Origin: a virus
IMG/VR virus record: IMGVR_UViG_3300023110_000023
Location: 1 to 64,000 of that record
Length of the DNA stretch: 64,000 bases
Reading direction: 5' to 3' (one strand)
Positions 49,672 to 57,832 of the stretch are shown here, in pieces (within the stretch, counting starts at the first letter, position 1; the number at the start of each line of letters is the position of its first letter). The notes under the pieces are model-generated. The model saw only the letters and a program-made list of their open reading frames with translations, did no database searches and was not told where the DNA came from. The position numbers and the translations under genes were made by a program.

Positions 49672-50534
49672 TGGCTAAAGAACGCGTACACAGGAAGAAG
49701 GATTTGCTCGCAGATGATGACGAAGTGCAACGAAGAGTCCAATCGGGCAATCGTGCCGAGAGGCTGTCGCTGATTCGGATTTGGCTGGAATCGGAGGGAT
49801 TGACTCCAGCGGATATTGAACCCAATATGGAGTCCAAACCGAATATGCGGTTTGGCTTGGAATCCGTCAAGGAATTGTCGCTGGCTTTGCTGGTTGAAGA
49901 CCTTGAAAAACTGAAACGGATTGACCACCGTGAACATTGGCTGATGCGTCAATACCTCGCTGAACTTGGGTTTGAAATCGTGCATCTCAACACGGGAAGC
50001 GGGGACATGGCGAGTCGCAAGGTCAGCATTGAACGCAAGGAAGACGACCTTCTTCCATCACTCTTTGACCAACGCAGACTGCGACAATTGAGTGCGATGC
50101 GTGAGGAAGCCGAACACTCGTTCCTCGTCATCACGAAGGATTGGGAAGACATCAAGGTGGAGGCTGGGAAGAAAGGCATGAGCATTCGCACCCTGCTGGG
50201 CTACATCGCCAGCCTGTGTGCTGTCGGCTATCCACCCATATTCATGCCCGACAAATACGATGCAAGCGACCTCATTGAGCGAATCGTGGACAAAATTGAG
50301 GATGACAACCACAGGCTATTCGTGGCTCGCCCCAGCAAAGCGAAGCCACAGGCGTATCGCGATGCGTTGATTGAGGGGTTGCCGAAGGTCGGGGCATCCA
50401 CCCGAAGAAAATTGGTGGCGAAGTTCAAGACGCTGGCGGAATTGACACAGGCCAGCGTTGAGGATTTGATGGAAGTGGATGGTGTCGGCAAGGTGCTTGC
50501 TGAACGCATACACTCGGTTTTTCATGCAAAATGA
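49671..50534 (+). CDS. XPF/Mus81-type ERCC4 nuclease with helix-hairpin-helix
   Basis: A 287-aa protein. SRKVSIERKEDDLLPSL (about 115-130) is the ERCC4 nuclease motif (usually ERKxxxD). The tail LIEGLPKVGASTRRKLVAKFKTLAELTQASVEDLMEVDGVGKVLAERI (about 233-282) is a tandem HhH. Together this is the Hef/XPF layout without the helicase part, an endonuclease for forks and flaps. It starts at a TGATG junction after GGAGGAAG. With the XPD-like helicase it supplies nucleotide-excision-type functions. A palindrome copy is at 49814. Confidence 0.85.
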   Translation: MAKERVHRKKDLLADDDEVQRRVQSGNRAERLSLIRIWLESEGLTPADIEPNMESKPNMRFGLESVKELSLALLVEDLEKLKRIDHREHWLMRQYLAELGFEIVHLNTGSGDMASRKVSIERKEDDLLPSLFDQRRLRQLSAMREEAEHSFLVITKDWEDIKVEAGKKGMSIRTLLGYIASLCAVGYPPIFMPDKYDASDLIERIVDKIEDDNHRLFVARPSKAKPQAYRDALIEGLPKVGASTRRKLVAKFKTLAELTQASVEDLMEVDGVGKVLAERIHSVFHAK

Positions 50535-50540
50535 ACAAAG

Positions 50541-50550
50541 CATTGATATA
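50541..50550 (+). promoter_or_regulatory. Class A promoter (single box)
   Basis: CATTGATATA with GATATA (50545) 29 nt before ATG 50574; no clear upstream box. Confidence 0.6.
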
Positions 50551-50573
50551 GGGAAGCCGACCGTCTTGACACC

Positions 50574-50975
50574 ATGAGCCAATACATCGGAACACTCCCT
50601 GTCCCAACCGCAGATACCCGCCTTGTCATCAAGAAGGGCGTGGATTCCTCTCGCCAGCCAACATACGAACTCCGTCTTGGTGGCGAATGGGATTGGAACT
50701 CCTATGTCATCGGAGTCATCGGCAAAGGTGTTCGTGGAAAATCCGCAGTCAGCGGAATCGCCACCTCTCGCATTGACCTGTGGCGAACTCCTTCCGATGT
50801 CAAGAAGGGCATCAAGACCCTCGCAGACTTCTCGGCTCTCACCGAAACCCACTTTTATGTTGATGAGAACGACACCGTGTTCATCGGCTCGGAGTTTTGG
50901 GCAAAGCCGATTGACCGAGCAACCGACACATACACCAACGCCACACGCGCAGAAGACCTCACCCTCATCTGCTGA
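50574..50975 (+). CDS. Protein of 133 aa, unknown
   Basis: MSQYIGTLPVPTADTRLVIKKGVDSSRQPTYELRLGGEWDWNSYVIGVIGKG... beta-rich, with VDENDTVFIGSEFWAKPIDRATD. No family. A frame overlapping it from 50623 is only the upstream extension of the glycosyltransferase frame. Class A promoter. Confidence 0.55.
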   Translation: MSQYIGTLPVPTADTRLVIKKGVDSSRQPTYELRLGGEWDWNSYVIGVIGKGVRGKSAVSGIATSRIDLWRTPSDVKKGIKTLADFSALTETHFYVDENDTVFIGSEFWAKPIDRATDTYTNATRAEDLTLIC

Positions 50976-50981
50976 ACTGTT

Positions 50982-51004
50982 CATAAAGGTGGGACACGAC
51001 CCAC
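50982..51004 (+). promoter_or_regulatory. Class B promoter with inverted repeat
   Basis: CATAAAGGTGGG begins 28 nt before ATG 51010; GGTGGG-ACACGA-CCCACC is a perfect 6-bp inverted repeat. Confidence 0.7.
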
Positions 51005-51009
51005 CGAGC

Positions 51010-52308
51010 ATGGCGAGAATCCTTTGGGGCTCGGAACAACCCACACGACCGACAGGCTACGGTGTTGTCAGCCGTGAAATCATCAGCAGACTCATCAAGA
51101 CACACGGGCATGAAGTGTTCGTGATGGGCTGGGACTACAACGGAGAACCATTCCCCCACCCCGATGGCTGGACACTCGTTCACGCTGGGCTCAACCGATT
51201 CGGTGGCGACCCGCTGAATCCCGCTGACCCGAACTCCCCAACGGTCTTGGATATGCACTTGGCCGAACTCAAGCCCGACCTGTATCTGTCTTTGATTGAT
51301 TGCTGGTTCATCGGTCATGCTGTCCTTTCAACGAACAGGGCGCGCATTCCATACATCGCCTATACCCCGATTGACGGCTTCCCAATCGCGTACGCTTGGG
51401 CGAAAATCTTGGGGAATGTCCACACTCCACTCTTCATGGCTGACTACGGCAAGCAGGTCTTCCAAGACTTCGTGGCCGAATACAACAGCGAGAACGGCAC
51501 AGCACCGAAGGAGATGCTCTTAGACGACCTTGACCGCTACAACAACGCAGAACTGCCGAGAATCCATCATGGCGTGGATGAGAAGGTCTTCCGACCACGA
51601 AGCCTTGCCGAGAAGGAATCAGCACGACAGGCATTGGGAATCACTTGGGACACCGTGTTCCTGTCCGTTGGTCGCAACGGGAACAGGAAGCAAATCCCTC
51701 GTCTGCTGGATGCCTTCAAACTCTTCATTGAACGCAATCCCAAAGCCAACGCTGGACTCATCATCCATTGTGGCGACCCGACTGACAACATGAGTCTTGG
51801 TGGCTGGAACTTGCCCGAATTGGTCAAGCAGAAGGGCTTGGAGAGCCATGTTCGCTTCTCCGACATGAGTGCTAATCCGCTTCATGGATTGAGCCGTGAA
51901 GACCTCTCCACGCTCTATGGCCTGTCCGATGTCCATGTCCTCGCAACAGGAGGCGAAGGATTCGGGATTCCATCGGTGGAAGCCATGTCCTGTGGCGTTC
52001 CAATCATCCTCCCCGATAACTCAACCGCGCCCGAACTGATTGGCGAGGATGACGAGAGGGGCTGGCTCGTTCCACTTGCGACCACCATCACGGGTGCGAA
52101 GTGGGGCGTGAACATGGGCTTGGTTGATGTTGAAGCACTCGCTGATGCGATTGCAGATGCTCACCATGATGTCAAAGGTCGCAAGGCCAAAGGCAAGAAG
52201 GCTCGCCAATTTATTGAGGCGAATATGACATGGGACATCATCGCCCAGCAATTCCACGACCTCATTGAAGCAACGATTGACCGACAAAAACCGCTGGGGA
52301 TGGAATGA
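51010..52308 (+). CDS. Glycosyltransferase family 4 (GT-B fold)
   Basis: A 432-aa protein. The N-terminal Rossmann part has PTGYGVVSREIISRLIKTHGHEVFVMGWD. The C-terminal part has VFLSVGRNGNRKQIPRLLDAF, HVRFSDMSANPLHGLSREDLSTLYGLSDVHVLATGGEGFGIPSVEAMSCGVPII (E-x7-E signature, about 317-325) and SAPELIG-like TAPELIGEDDERGW. It transfers sugars from nucleotide donors. In a virus the acceptor may be modified DNA bases, virion proteins or host glycans; none is shown here. It shares the class B promoter of the replication genes, which mildly favours a role in DNA modification. Confidence 0.85.
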   Translation: MARILWGSEQPTRPTGYGVVSREIISRLIKTHGHEVFVMGWDYNGEPFPHPDGWTLVHAGLNRFGGDPLNPADPNSPTVLDMHLAELKPDLYLSLIDCWFIGHAVLSTNRARIPYIAYTPIDGFPIAYAWAKILGNVHTPLFMADYGKQVFQDFVAEYNSENGTAPKEMLLDDLDRYNNAELPRIHHGVDEKVFRPRSLAEKESARQALGITWDTVFLSVGRNGNRKQIPRLLDAFKLFIERNPKANAGLIIHCGDPTDNMSLGGWNLPELVKQKGLESHVRFSDMSANPLHGLSREDLSTLYGLSDVHVLATGGEGFGIPSVEAMSCGVPIILPDNSTAPELIGEDDERGWLVPLATTITGAKWGVNMGLVDVEALADAIADAHHDVKGRKAKGKKARQFIEANMTWDIIAQQFHDLIEATIDRQKPLGME

Positions 52309-52709
52309 TGGCCGAAGACACAGGCAAGAAGCAACGCAAGCGATTCAAACCAGCCAAGACCGAGAAGGTCAAGGCGACCCCGAAGAAGCGTGAGTTCCCG
52401 AACAAACCGAAGACCTGTCATCAAATCCACAGGGGCAAGTGCGAGATTCACGACAAGCCATGCAAAATCATCGTGGCTTATCCACGCAAGGACTCAAGGA
52501 ACGCATGGCGTTCACGGCTGGAGAGGATGGGTGCTGAACGACACGGCAAGGAATCGGAACACCGATGCGTTGAGTGCGAGAACGAGCGTCAAGCCGACTC
52601 TCCGTTCAAGGAACTCCATGTGGAAGGATTGGATGCAATTCAGTCAGCCCGCTTGAAGCGAGAATCGGAAGAGTGGACAAGGCGATTTATTGAGGAAGAT
52701 TCGTCTTGA
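52305..52709 (+). CDS. Basic Lys-rich protein, 134 aa
   Basis: Starts in the ATGA overlap with the glycosyltransferase (ATG 52308 is an alternative). The first 45 residues are mostly Lys/Arg/Pro. Cysteines and histidines follow in CHQIHRGKCEIHDKPCKII and HRCVECEN, possibly two zinc sites, then a charged helix. A nucleic-acid-binding role is plausible. Function unknown. Confidence 0.5.
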   Translation: MMAEDTGKKQRKRFKPAKTEKVKATPKKREFPNKPKTCHQIHRGKCEIHDKPCKIIVAYPRKDSRNAWRSRLERMGAERHGKESEHRCVECENERQADSPFKELHVEGLDAIQSARLKRESEEWTRRFIEEDSS

Positions 52710-52717
52710 TATGACGA

Positions 52718-52732
52718 AGCATTGATAAGGGG
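52718..52732 (+). promoter_or_regulatory. Class A promoter (GATAAG form)
   Basis: AGCATTGATAAGGGG with GATAAG (52724) 27 nt before ATG 52751. Confidence 0.6.
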
Positions 52733-52750
52733 GAACTCCTTCGTCTGTTC

Positions 52751-53140
52751 ATGACCGCACCAGCGACCACCAACCAATACGCAGACGACACGACCGTTGT
52801 TTTCACGACCAACGCTGTTTTACCAGCCGATGTTGCAGAAGCATACATGGACTATCAAGCCCGTGTTCGTGCTGAAACCGCACCTTCGCCAACCAGCACC
52901 TTCGCCAAGACCCACGAATTGTCCTTCTCGGCAACCGTTGAGGAAGTCGCAGAAGCATACACCGCTGGCTACGAGCAAGCCCACCGAGCAATCGTGAACG
53001 GATGCAACCCACAGTCGTGGAACGCAATCGGCACTCGCTCAATCACGGGCATCCGATTCCCTTCCAAAGCCATGTGCGTCAAGGCGTTCCAAGCGGGCAT
53101 CCAAGCCCGCATGAATGCTGACCAAGTGGCTTGGTTTTGA
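52751..53140 (+). CDS. Protein of 129 aa, unknown
   Basis: MTAPATTNQYADDTTVVFTTNAVLPADVAEAYMDYQARVRAETAPSP... Ala/Thr-rich, helical, ending FQAGIQARMNADQVAWF. No motif recognised. Class A promoter upstream. It lies immediately before the clamp-loader gene and its class B promoter. Confidence 0.55.
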   Translation: MTAPATTNQYADDTTVVFTTNAVLPADVAEAYMDYQARVRAETAPSPTSTFAKTHELSFSATVEEVAEAYTAGYEQAHRAIVNGCNPQSWNAIGTRSITGIRFPSKAMCVKAFQAGIQARMNADQVAWF

Positions 53141-53149
53141 GCCTGTCTT

Positions 53150-53162
53150 CATAACGGTGGGG
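53150..53162 (+). promoter_or_regulatory. Class B promoter
   Basis: CATAACGGTGGGG begins 29 nt before ATG 53179. Confidence 0.65.
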
Positions 53163-53178
53163 CGACCCAGCCCTGTTC

Positions 53179-54216
53179 ATGCTGTGGGCAGAATCATACA
53201 GACCAGCCACGCTGGATGATGTGATTGGACAACCACACATCACGAAGCGACTCGCGTACATGGTGGACATTCTTCACCAGCAGGGTGGCGATGGTGGATT
53301 CCCACATCTCATGTTCATCGGCAAGGCTGGAACGGGCAAGACCTCGCTGGCGATGGCGTTGATGAAGACGATGTTCGGTGATGATTGGGATGCGAACTTC
53401 GTGGAGATGAACGCCAGCGATGAGCGAAGCATCTCGGTCGTGAGAACCAAAGTCAAGGAGTTCGCAAGGCGAGGCGTGATTGGCTCATACAAAGCACCCA
53501 ACGGGGAAGTCCGAAGCATCCCGTTCAATGTCGTGTTCCTTGACGAATGCGACCAATTGACACCCGATGCACAGGGCGCGTTGAGGCGAATCATGGAACA
53601 ATACGCCAAGACCACGCGATTCATCCTGTCGTGCAATTATCCGCACCGCATCATAGACCCGATTAAAGACCGCTGTGCGTTCTCCGACACCCGATTCCGA
53701 CCGATACCCCCAGCGACTACAAAGGAGGCTCTCCAGCGTGTCGTGGGGCGTGAAAAACTGACCATCACCGATGAGGCTGTGGAACTGATTGCCGAGATGT
53801 GCAACGGCTCTATGAGGAAGGCTCTCAACACGCTGTTCGCAACGACCCGTGTTCCCGATGAGGCGACCGTTGATGATGTCCGAGATGTGATTGCCGAGAT
53901 GAGCCCGAAGGCTCGTACGCGATTGCTGGCGACCGCTTTTCAATTGGGGCAGACCGATGATGTTGAGCAATACGCCAAACTGTGTCAGCGGATTGACAAA
54001 CAGGTTGAATCGTTGGCGGAACGAGGTTTCAGCGGAACGGATATTTTGGAATCCGTGTTCAAATCCACTTCGGAAGACGAGCGAATGCCTGTGGCTGTCA
54101 AGAGGCAGATATTCGGCTCAATAGGGGATGCCCTGTATCACGCATCCATCGCTCAAGACGACATTCTTGTAGTCAAGTCATGGTTGAGGAAAATCGGTGA
54201 GGGTCATGGTGGCTAA
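53179..54216 (+). CDS. rfcS: Clamp loader small subunit (RFC-S)
   Basis: A 345-aa protein. It opens WAESYRPATLDDVIGQPHI (the usual W.EKYRP..L.d..G). Walker A GKAGTGKTS (about 48-56), FVEMNASDERSISVVRTKVKEFA (ASDERG-type motif), Walker B FLDECDQLTPDAQGALRRIME (D-E-C-D, about 121-141), sensor 1 FILSCNYPHRIIDPIKDRC. It loads the sliding clamp with the RFC-L-like protein at 59271. The arginine-finger motif SRC reads DRC here, a small change. Length is that of archaeal RFC-S. Confidence 0.93.
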   Translation: MLWAESYRPATLDDVIGQPHITKRLAYMVDILHQQGGDGGFPHLMFIGKAGTGKTSLAMALMKTMFGDDWDANFVEMNASDERSISVVRTKVKEFARRGVIGSYKAPNGEVRSIPFNVVFLDECDQLTPDAQGALRRIMEQYAKTTRFILSCNYPHRIIDPIKDRCAFSDTRFRPIPPATTKEALQRVVGREKLTITDEAVELIAEMCNGSMRKALNTLFATTRVPDEATVDDVRDVIAEMSPKARTRLLATAFQLGQTDDVEQYAKLCQRIDKQVESLAERGFSGTDILESVFKSTSEDERMPVAVKRQIFGSIGDALYHASIAQDDILVVKSWLRKIGEGHGG

Positions 54217-54583
54217 GGACAACGACCGCATCGCTGGCGACAACGATGAAATCCTCGCCCTCATCCGTGAACGGCTGGACATCGGGCTCAAGACATACGG
54301 GCATGGAATCAATGTCCATGACGACACACGGGAATGGGGAACGAAGGAGAACTCATGGGTTGAGATGGGGCTGGAAGAGATGCTTGACCTCGCCCTGTAT
54401 CTCGGTGCATCGTGCATACGCATCCGACACATTGAGGCGGAATGCGAGGCGATTCGTGAGGAACTCAAAGCCAAGCGGAAGGAACTCAACGAGCGTGAAG
54501 TCAAGGTGTCGGTCAAGGAGAAGCGTCTTGCTGATAAGGGTGGGGACAATTGGTGGAAACGATGGCGTGGAAACCGTTCTTAA
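54206..54583 (+). CDS. MazG-like nucleotide pyrophosphohydrolase-type protein
   Basis: A 125-aa protein. LIRERLDIGLKTYGHGINV...ENSWVEMGLEEMLDLALYLGASCIRIRHIE (about 18-75) fits the phage MazG-like pattern R...K.YG.......W......EE..D...Y, with acidic residues for metal. A coiled coil (REELKAKRKELNEREVKVSVKEKRLA) follows. It would hydrolyse (d)NTPs and adjust pools, but catalytic residues are incomplete by eye. It overlaps the clamp loader end and its last codons overlap the PolB start. Confidence 0.6.
   Translation: MVAKDNDRIAGDNDEILALIRERLDIGLKTYGHGINVHDDTREWGTKENSWVEMGLEEMLDLALYLGASCIRIRHIEAECEAIREELKAKRKELNEREVKVSVKEKRLADKGGDNWWKRWRGNRS
54533..54545 (+). promoter_or_regulatory. Class B promoter of DNA polymerase
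   Basis: GATAAGGGTGGGG lies inside the end of the MazG-like gene, 29 nt before ATG 54562. Confidence 0.65.
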
Positions 54584-57255
54584 TTGTCGCTGTGGAATAT
54601 CACGAAGACCGCGATTTGACGGTTAGGCTACGGGTGAAGTCGCTGGATGGCGACTCGTTGGTGCTGAATGTTGGAGGCTGTGTGCCTCGCTTTTGGACTG
54701 AAAAAGACCCCAGCAAACTGCGTCTGCCGAAGGGAATCAAGTTCAAGGCATCCGACTACACCTCCATTGAGGGCGCGCCCCTGTGGGAAGTGCGAGCCAA
54801 ACTTCCATCGGAACTCCGTGAGATTCGTGAGGTTCTGTTCCCATCGTATTGCGCCGATGTTCCCTTCGCCAATTTGGTTCGCTGGATTTACGATTGGACT
54901 GCGGTTATTGAAGTCAATACCGATGTTCTGCACCAGCCACAGATTCGCCCGATTCACATTCGCCCCAGCGATGAAGACCCAGCGAACTTCAAACTCAATC
55001 CGCTTTATTTTGACATTGAAACCGCTGATTCGCTGGACACCGAGAACACGCCCGAACGCGTGGTGTCCATCGCCATCTATGACCAACGCACAGATACCCA
55101 CGAATGTGCGACAATTCGCCATACGAGCGAGCGACAGGTCAAGCGGTTCTTATCCAGCCAAGAGGCGTTGCACAGCGTTGTTGAGCATGAGAACGACATT
55201 CCACCGCTGAACTCCGACCGCATCAAAGTCTTCAACATTGAAGGCGATGACGATGACGAGCGAGAGGCTGGATTGCTGTGGTGGTTTCATCACAGGCTTG
55301 AACACTACGACCCCGACCTCATCGCTGGGCAGAACATCATTGACTACGACATACCGTATCTCCGAAACCGTTGCCGAATCCAACGCAACAACATGGAACG
55401 GCTTCACATGGGCAGTCCACCCGTGTGGGCGACCTATCCGAAACTGTTCCGAAAGAGGCGTGGATTGATGCCTCCGTTTGACACGAAAAAGGTGTATGCC
55501 GAGCAAGTTCAAGGCTCGGCGGCGACTACGGGGCAAGCGAGTCTTGGATGGATGGGGGCGACCACGCTGGGCTACGGCAAAGTTCCACGCACCTCAATCA
55601 AGGAGATGATGGACAGCGACCCGCTGATGCTGGTCATTTACAACATTTGGGACAATGTGGTGGCTCATCGTTGCATGGACACGCTGGACTTGGTGGCGTT
55701 TTATCAAGCGAAGGTGGCGTTTCACAATTCCACGATTCACCACGCTCACAGCAACATGATGCTCATTGAGGACATGATGGGACACCTGCTCAAAGAACGC
55801 AAGGTCGTGATGCCCTCGCTGGACACCGTGAGGGCGCGATTGACGGGCGAAGGGATTGAGCAAGGTGGATTCGTGATGGAAGCACCATCGGGCATTTGGA
55901 GGAACGCTATTGAATTGGATAACTCAATGGAATACCCCAGCGTCATCATCTCATGCAACGCAGACCTGTCCACGAAGGTTCGTGAGGAAGACTATCCCGA
56001 TGGCTTCCCATTCCCTGTGGCTCGCACTCCAGCGGGTCGCATTTACCGACAGGACATTGAGGGACTGATGCCCGCGTTCCTTCGCAGACTCGCCAGCGAG
56101 CGTGAGATTCTGCGAGCCAACATGAGCGAAGCCGAAGACAAAGGCGACCACGCTCTTGCTGACAAACTCAACAAAAAGCAACGGGTCATGAAGGAGAACA
56201 TGAACTCTTGGTATGGTGTGCTGGGTTCGGGCAGAACCGAGAAGACAGCCCAACGACCGTTCCGCATGACCGACCCCGAAATCGGCTCGGACATCACCGA
56301 GATTGCGAGGCTACACAACGATTGGAACAAACAGATGATTGAGAAGACAACCATGTGGTTTCACGATGACGGAGTGTTCCCCGAACCATTGATACCCCAT
56401 AACATTGATAAACCGTCAGCCCCCCGTGTATCGGAGTCCGAGTCGGGCGGGTGGCTGGAACTCCGCTTCCGTGTGCTGTATCAAGACACCGATTCGTGTA
56501 AAATGTGCATAGAGAATCATGACGAGGCTGAACAGGCCATCCGACCATTCACCGAACAGGACATCTATTCCATCGGCAATATGCTGACGGTGATGCTCAA
56601 CGATTCGTTCCATGAGTTCGTGCAGACGACCATCGGCATCCCACGAAACGAGTTCTTCAAGGTCAAGCCCGATGCCTATTATTCTCGCTATTTTCAATGG
56701 GGAGTCAAGAAGCGATACGCGTACATGGACTTCAACGGGAAGAAGGGCTATCGTGGCGTGGAGATGCGAAGAAGTTCCTCCCCTCAAATCGTAAAAGACG
56801 CACAGCAAGCCATTTTTGACAGCATCCTCAACGGGTGTTCCAAGACCGAATTGAACTCAATTATCCGCGATATTGAAGCCAATATGCTGGATGAAACCAA
56901 GACTCCAGCGTTGAACTTCGGTCAGCCAATGGGAATCAAGAAAGAAGGAACGATGGCTCACAAATCAGCGATGTGGACAAACACCAATCTCGGAACTCAA
57001 TTCGCTTTGGGCGATAAGCCGATGTTGTTCATCGCATCCAACACACCCGCTGGAACGCCCTCAAACCGTGTCGTTGCTGTGGAGTGGGGAGATGACCCAG
57101 CAAGTCTTGGCGTAGTCGTGGACAGGAAGGCAAGCATCACGAAGTTCTTCAACGATTCAAACTCGTTCTCGCAGATATTGGGGGCGATGGGGACATCGTG
57201 GGAACAGGCGATTCTCGGCATCGGCAAGACCTCAATGGGTGATTGGTTCAAATGA
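54562..57255 (+). CDS. polB: Family B DNA polymerase
   Basis: An 897-aa replicative polymerase. Exonuclease motif I YFDIETA (about 149-155), exo II region GQNIIDYDIPYLRNR (about 258-272), exo III-like NIWDNVVAHRCMD. Polymerase motif A region ELDNSMEYPSVI (about 450-461), motif B KKQRVMKENMNSWYG (about 535-549), motif C VLYQDTDSCK (about 637-646). Motif A departs from the usual D..SLYPS: Ser-Leu is replaced by Met-Glu, with Asp, Tyr, Pro and Ser kept. The C-terminal part is normal in length. Proofreading residues look intact. Palindrome copies lie at 54906 and 56871. It overlaps the next gene by ATGA. Confidence 0.94.
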   Translation: MAWKPFLIVAVEYHEDRDLTVRLRVKSLDGDSLVLNVGGCVPRFWTEKDPSKLRLPKGIKFKASDYTSIEGAPLWEVRAKLPSELREIREVLFPSYCADVPFANLVRWIYDWTAVIEVNTDVLHQPQIRPIHIRPSDEDPANFKLNPLYFDIETADSLDTENTPERVVSIAIYDQRTDTHECATIRHTSERQVKRFLSSQEALHSVVEHENDIPPLNSDRIKVFNIEGDDDDEREAGLLWWFHHRLEHYDPDLIAGQNIIDYDIPYLRNRCRIQRNNMERLHMGSPPVWATYPKLFRKRRGLMPPFDTKKVYAEQVQGSAATTGQASLGWMGATTLGYGKVPRTSIKEMMDSDPLMLVIYNIWDNVVAHRCMDTLDLVAFYQAKVAFHNSTIHHAHSNMMLIEDMMGHLLKERKVVMPSLDTVRARLTGEGIEQGGFVMEAPSGIWRNAIELDNSMEYPSVIISCNADLSTKVREEDYPDGFPFPVARTPAGRIYRQDIEGLMPAFLRRLASEREILRANMSEAEDKGDHALADKLNKKQRVMKENMNSWYGVLGSGRTEKTAQRPFRMTDPEIGSDITEIARLHNDWNKQMIEKTTMWFHDDGVFPEPLIPHNIDKPSAPRVSESESGGWLELRFRVLYQDTDSCKMCIENHDEAEQAIRPFTEQDIYSIGNMLTVMLNDSFHEFVQTTIGIPRNEFFKVKPDAYYSRYFQWGVKKRYAYMDFNGKKGYRGVEMRRSSSPQIVKDAQQAIFDSILNGCSKTELNSIIRDIEANMLDETKTPALNFGQPMGIKKEGTMAHKSAMWTNTNLGTQFALGDKPMLFIASNTPAGTPSNRVVAVEWGDDPASLGVVVDRKASITKFFNDSNSFSQILGAMGTSWEQAILGIGKTSMGDWFK

Positions 57256-57713
57256 CGCGCCCCAGCGACTACACGAAGGCGTGGAGGATTCTCCGCACGA
57301 ACTGTGGCTTGAGCCACTATCAAGTGCGAGCGATATTCAGCGAGCATCTCGGAGGGCTCGGTGTCCATAAGAACCTCGCTGGTCGTGAACTTCGCAGGGA
57401 AGAAGCCCTGTGGGAACAGGAAGCCGAAGCATTCGCTTTGATGCTGAATGACCCCGACCCCACCAAGTTCGCTGACAGGCTGTATCAAGCCGTGTGGGAA
57501 GGTGATGAACCCCAATTGGCGTATGTGCTGGTTCGGCTGGTGGAGAAGCGTGTCCGAGAATGGAATGGCTGGGGCGAGGAAGAACGCCAGCGAATCAAGG
57601 AACGGGTGCTTCGGAGGCTGTCGCGATACGAGAAGCGAACAGGGCTTCAAGCGTGGACTGACCGCCACTTGCTGACCTATCTCCACATCAACGATGTCCA
57701 CTTTGAATCATGA
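57252..57713 (+). CDS. Basic helical protein, 153 aa, unknown
   Basis: MTRPSDYTKAWRILRTNCGLSHYQVRAIFSEHLGGLGVHKN... then LYQAVWEGDEPQLAYVLVRLVEKRVREWNGWGEEERQRIKERVLRRLSRYEKRTG. Helical and Arg-rich, no family recognised. It is coupled to PolB by ATGA and overlaps the start of a longer frame containing the MoxR promoter. A polymerase-associated role is a guess from position. Confidence 0.5.
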   Translation: MTRPSDYTKAWRILRTNCGLSHYQVRAIFSEHLGGLGVHKNLAGRELRREEALWEQEAEAFALMLNDPDPTKFADRLYQAVWEGDEPQLAYVLVRLVEKRVREWNGWGEEERQRIKERVLRRLSRYEKRTGLQAWTDRHLLTYLHINDVHFES

Positions 57714-57723
57714 CCACTCAAAT

Positions 57724-57760
57724 ATCAATGGTTGAGATTTGTAAGTGGAAAGGTATATAT
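57724..57760 (+). promoter_or_regulatory. Class D promoter of MoxR gene
   Basis: ATCAATGGTT, 8 nt, TAAGTGGAA (57742), then TATATAT (57754-57760). The same three blocks with the same spacing recur at 60148-60184 before the VWA gene. The AAGTGGAA block sits where an archaeal BRE is expected. Confidence 0.75.
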
Positions 57761-57832
57761 GCAACCGCTGTATCACAATGGTTTGTCGGACTACGAGCCG
57801 ACACCCAAACCGAAACACAGGAGATGAAAAAT

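Noticed and set aside
57710-57832. Start of the MoxR gene at ATG 57710
   Set aside because: The stretch contains the class D promoter that is matched at 60148; a GGAG site precedes ATG 57833.
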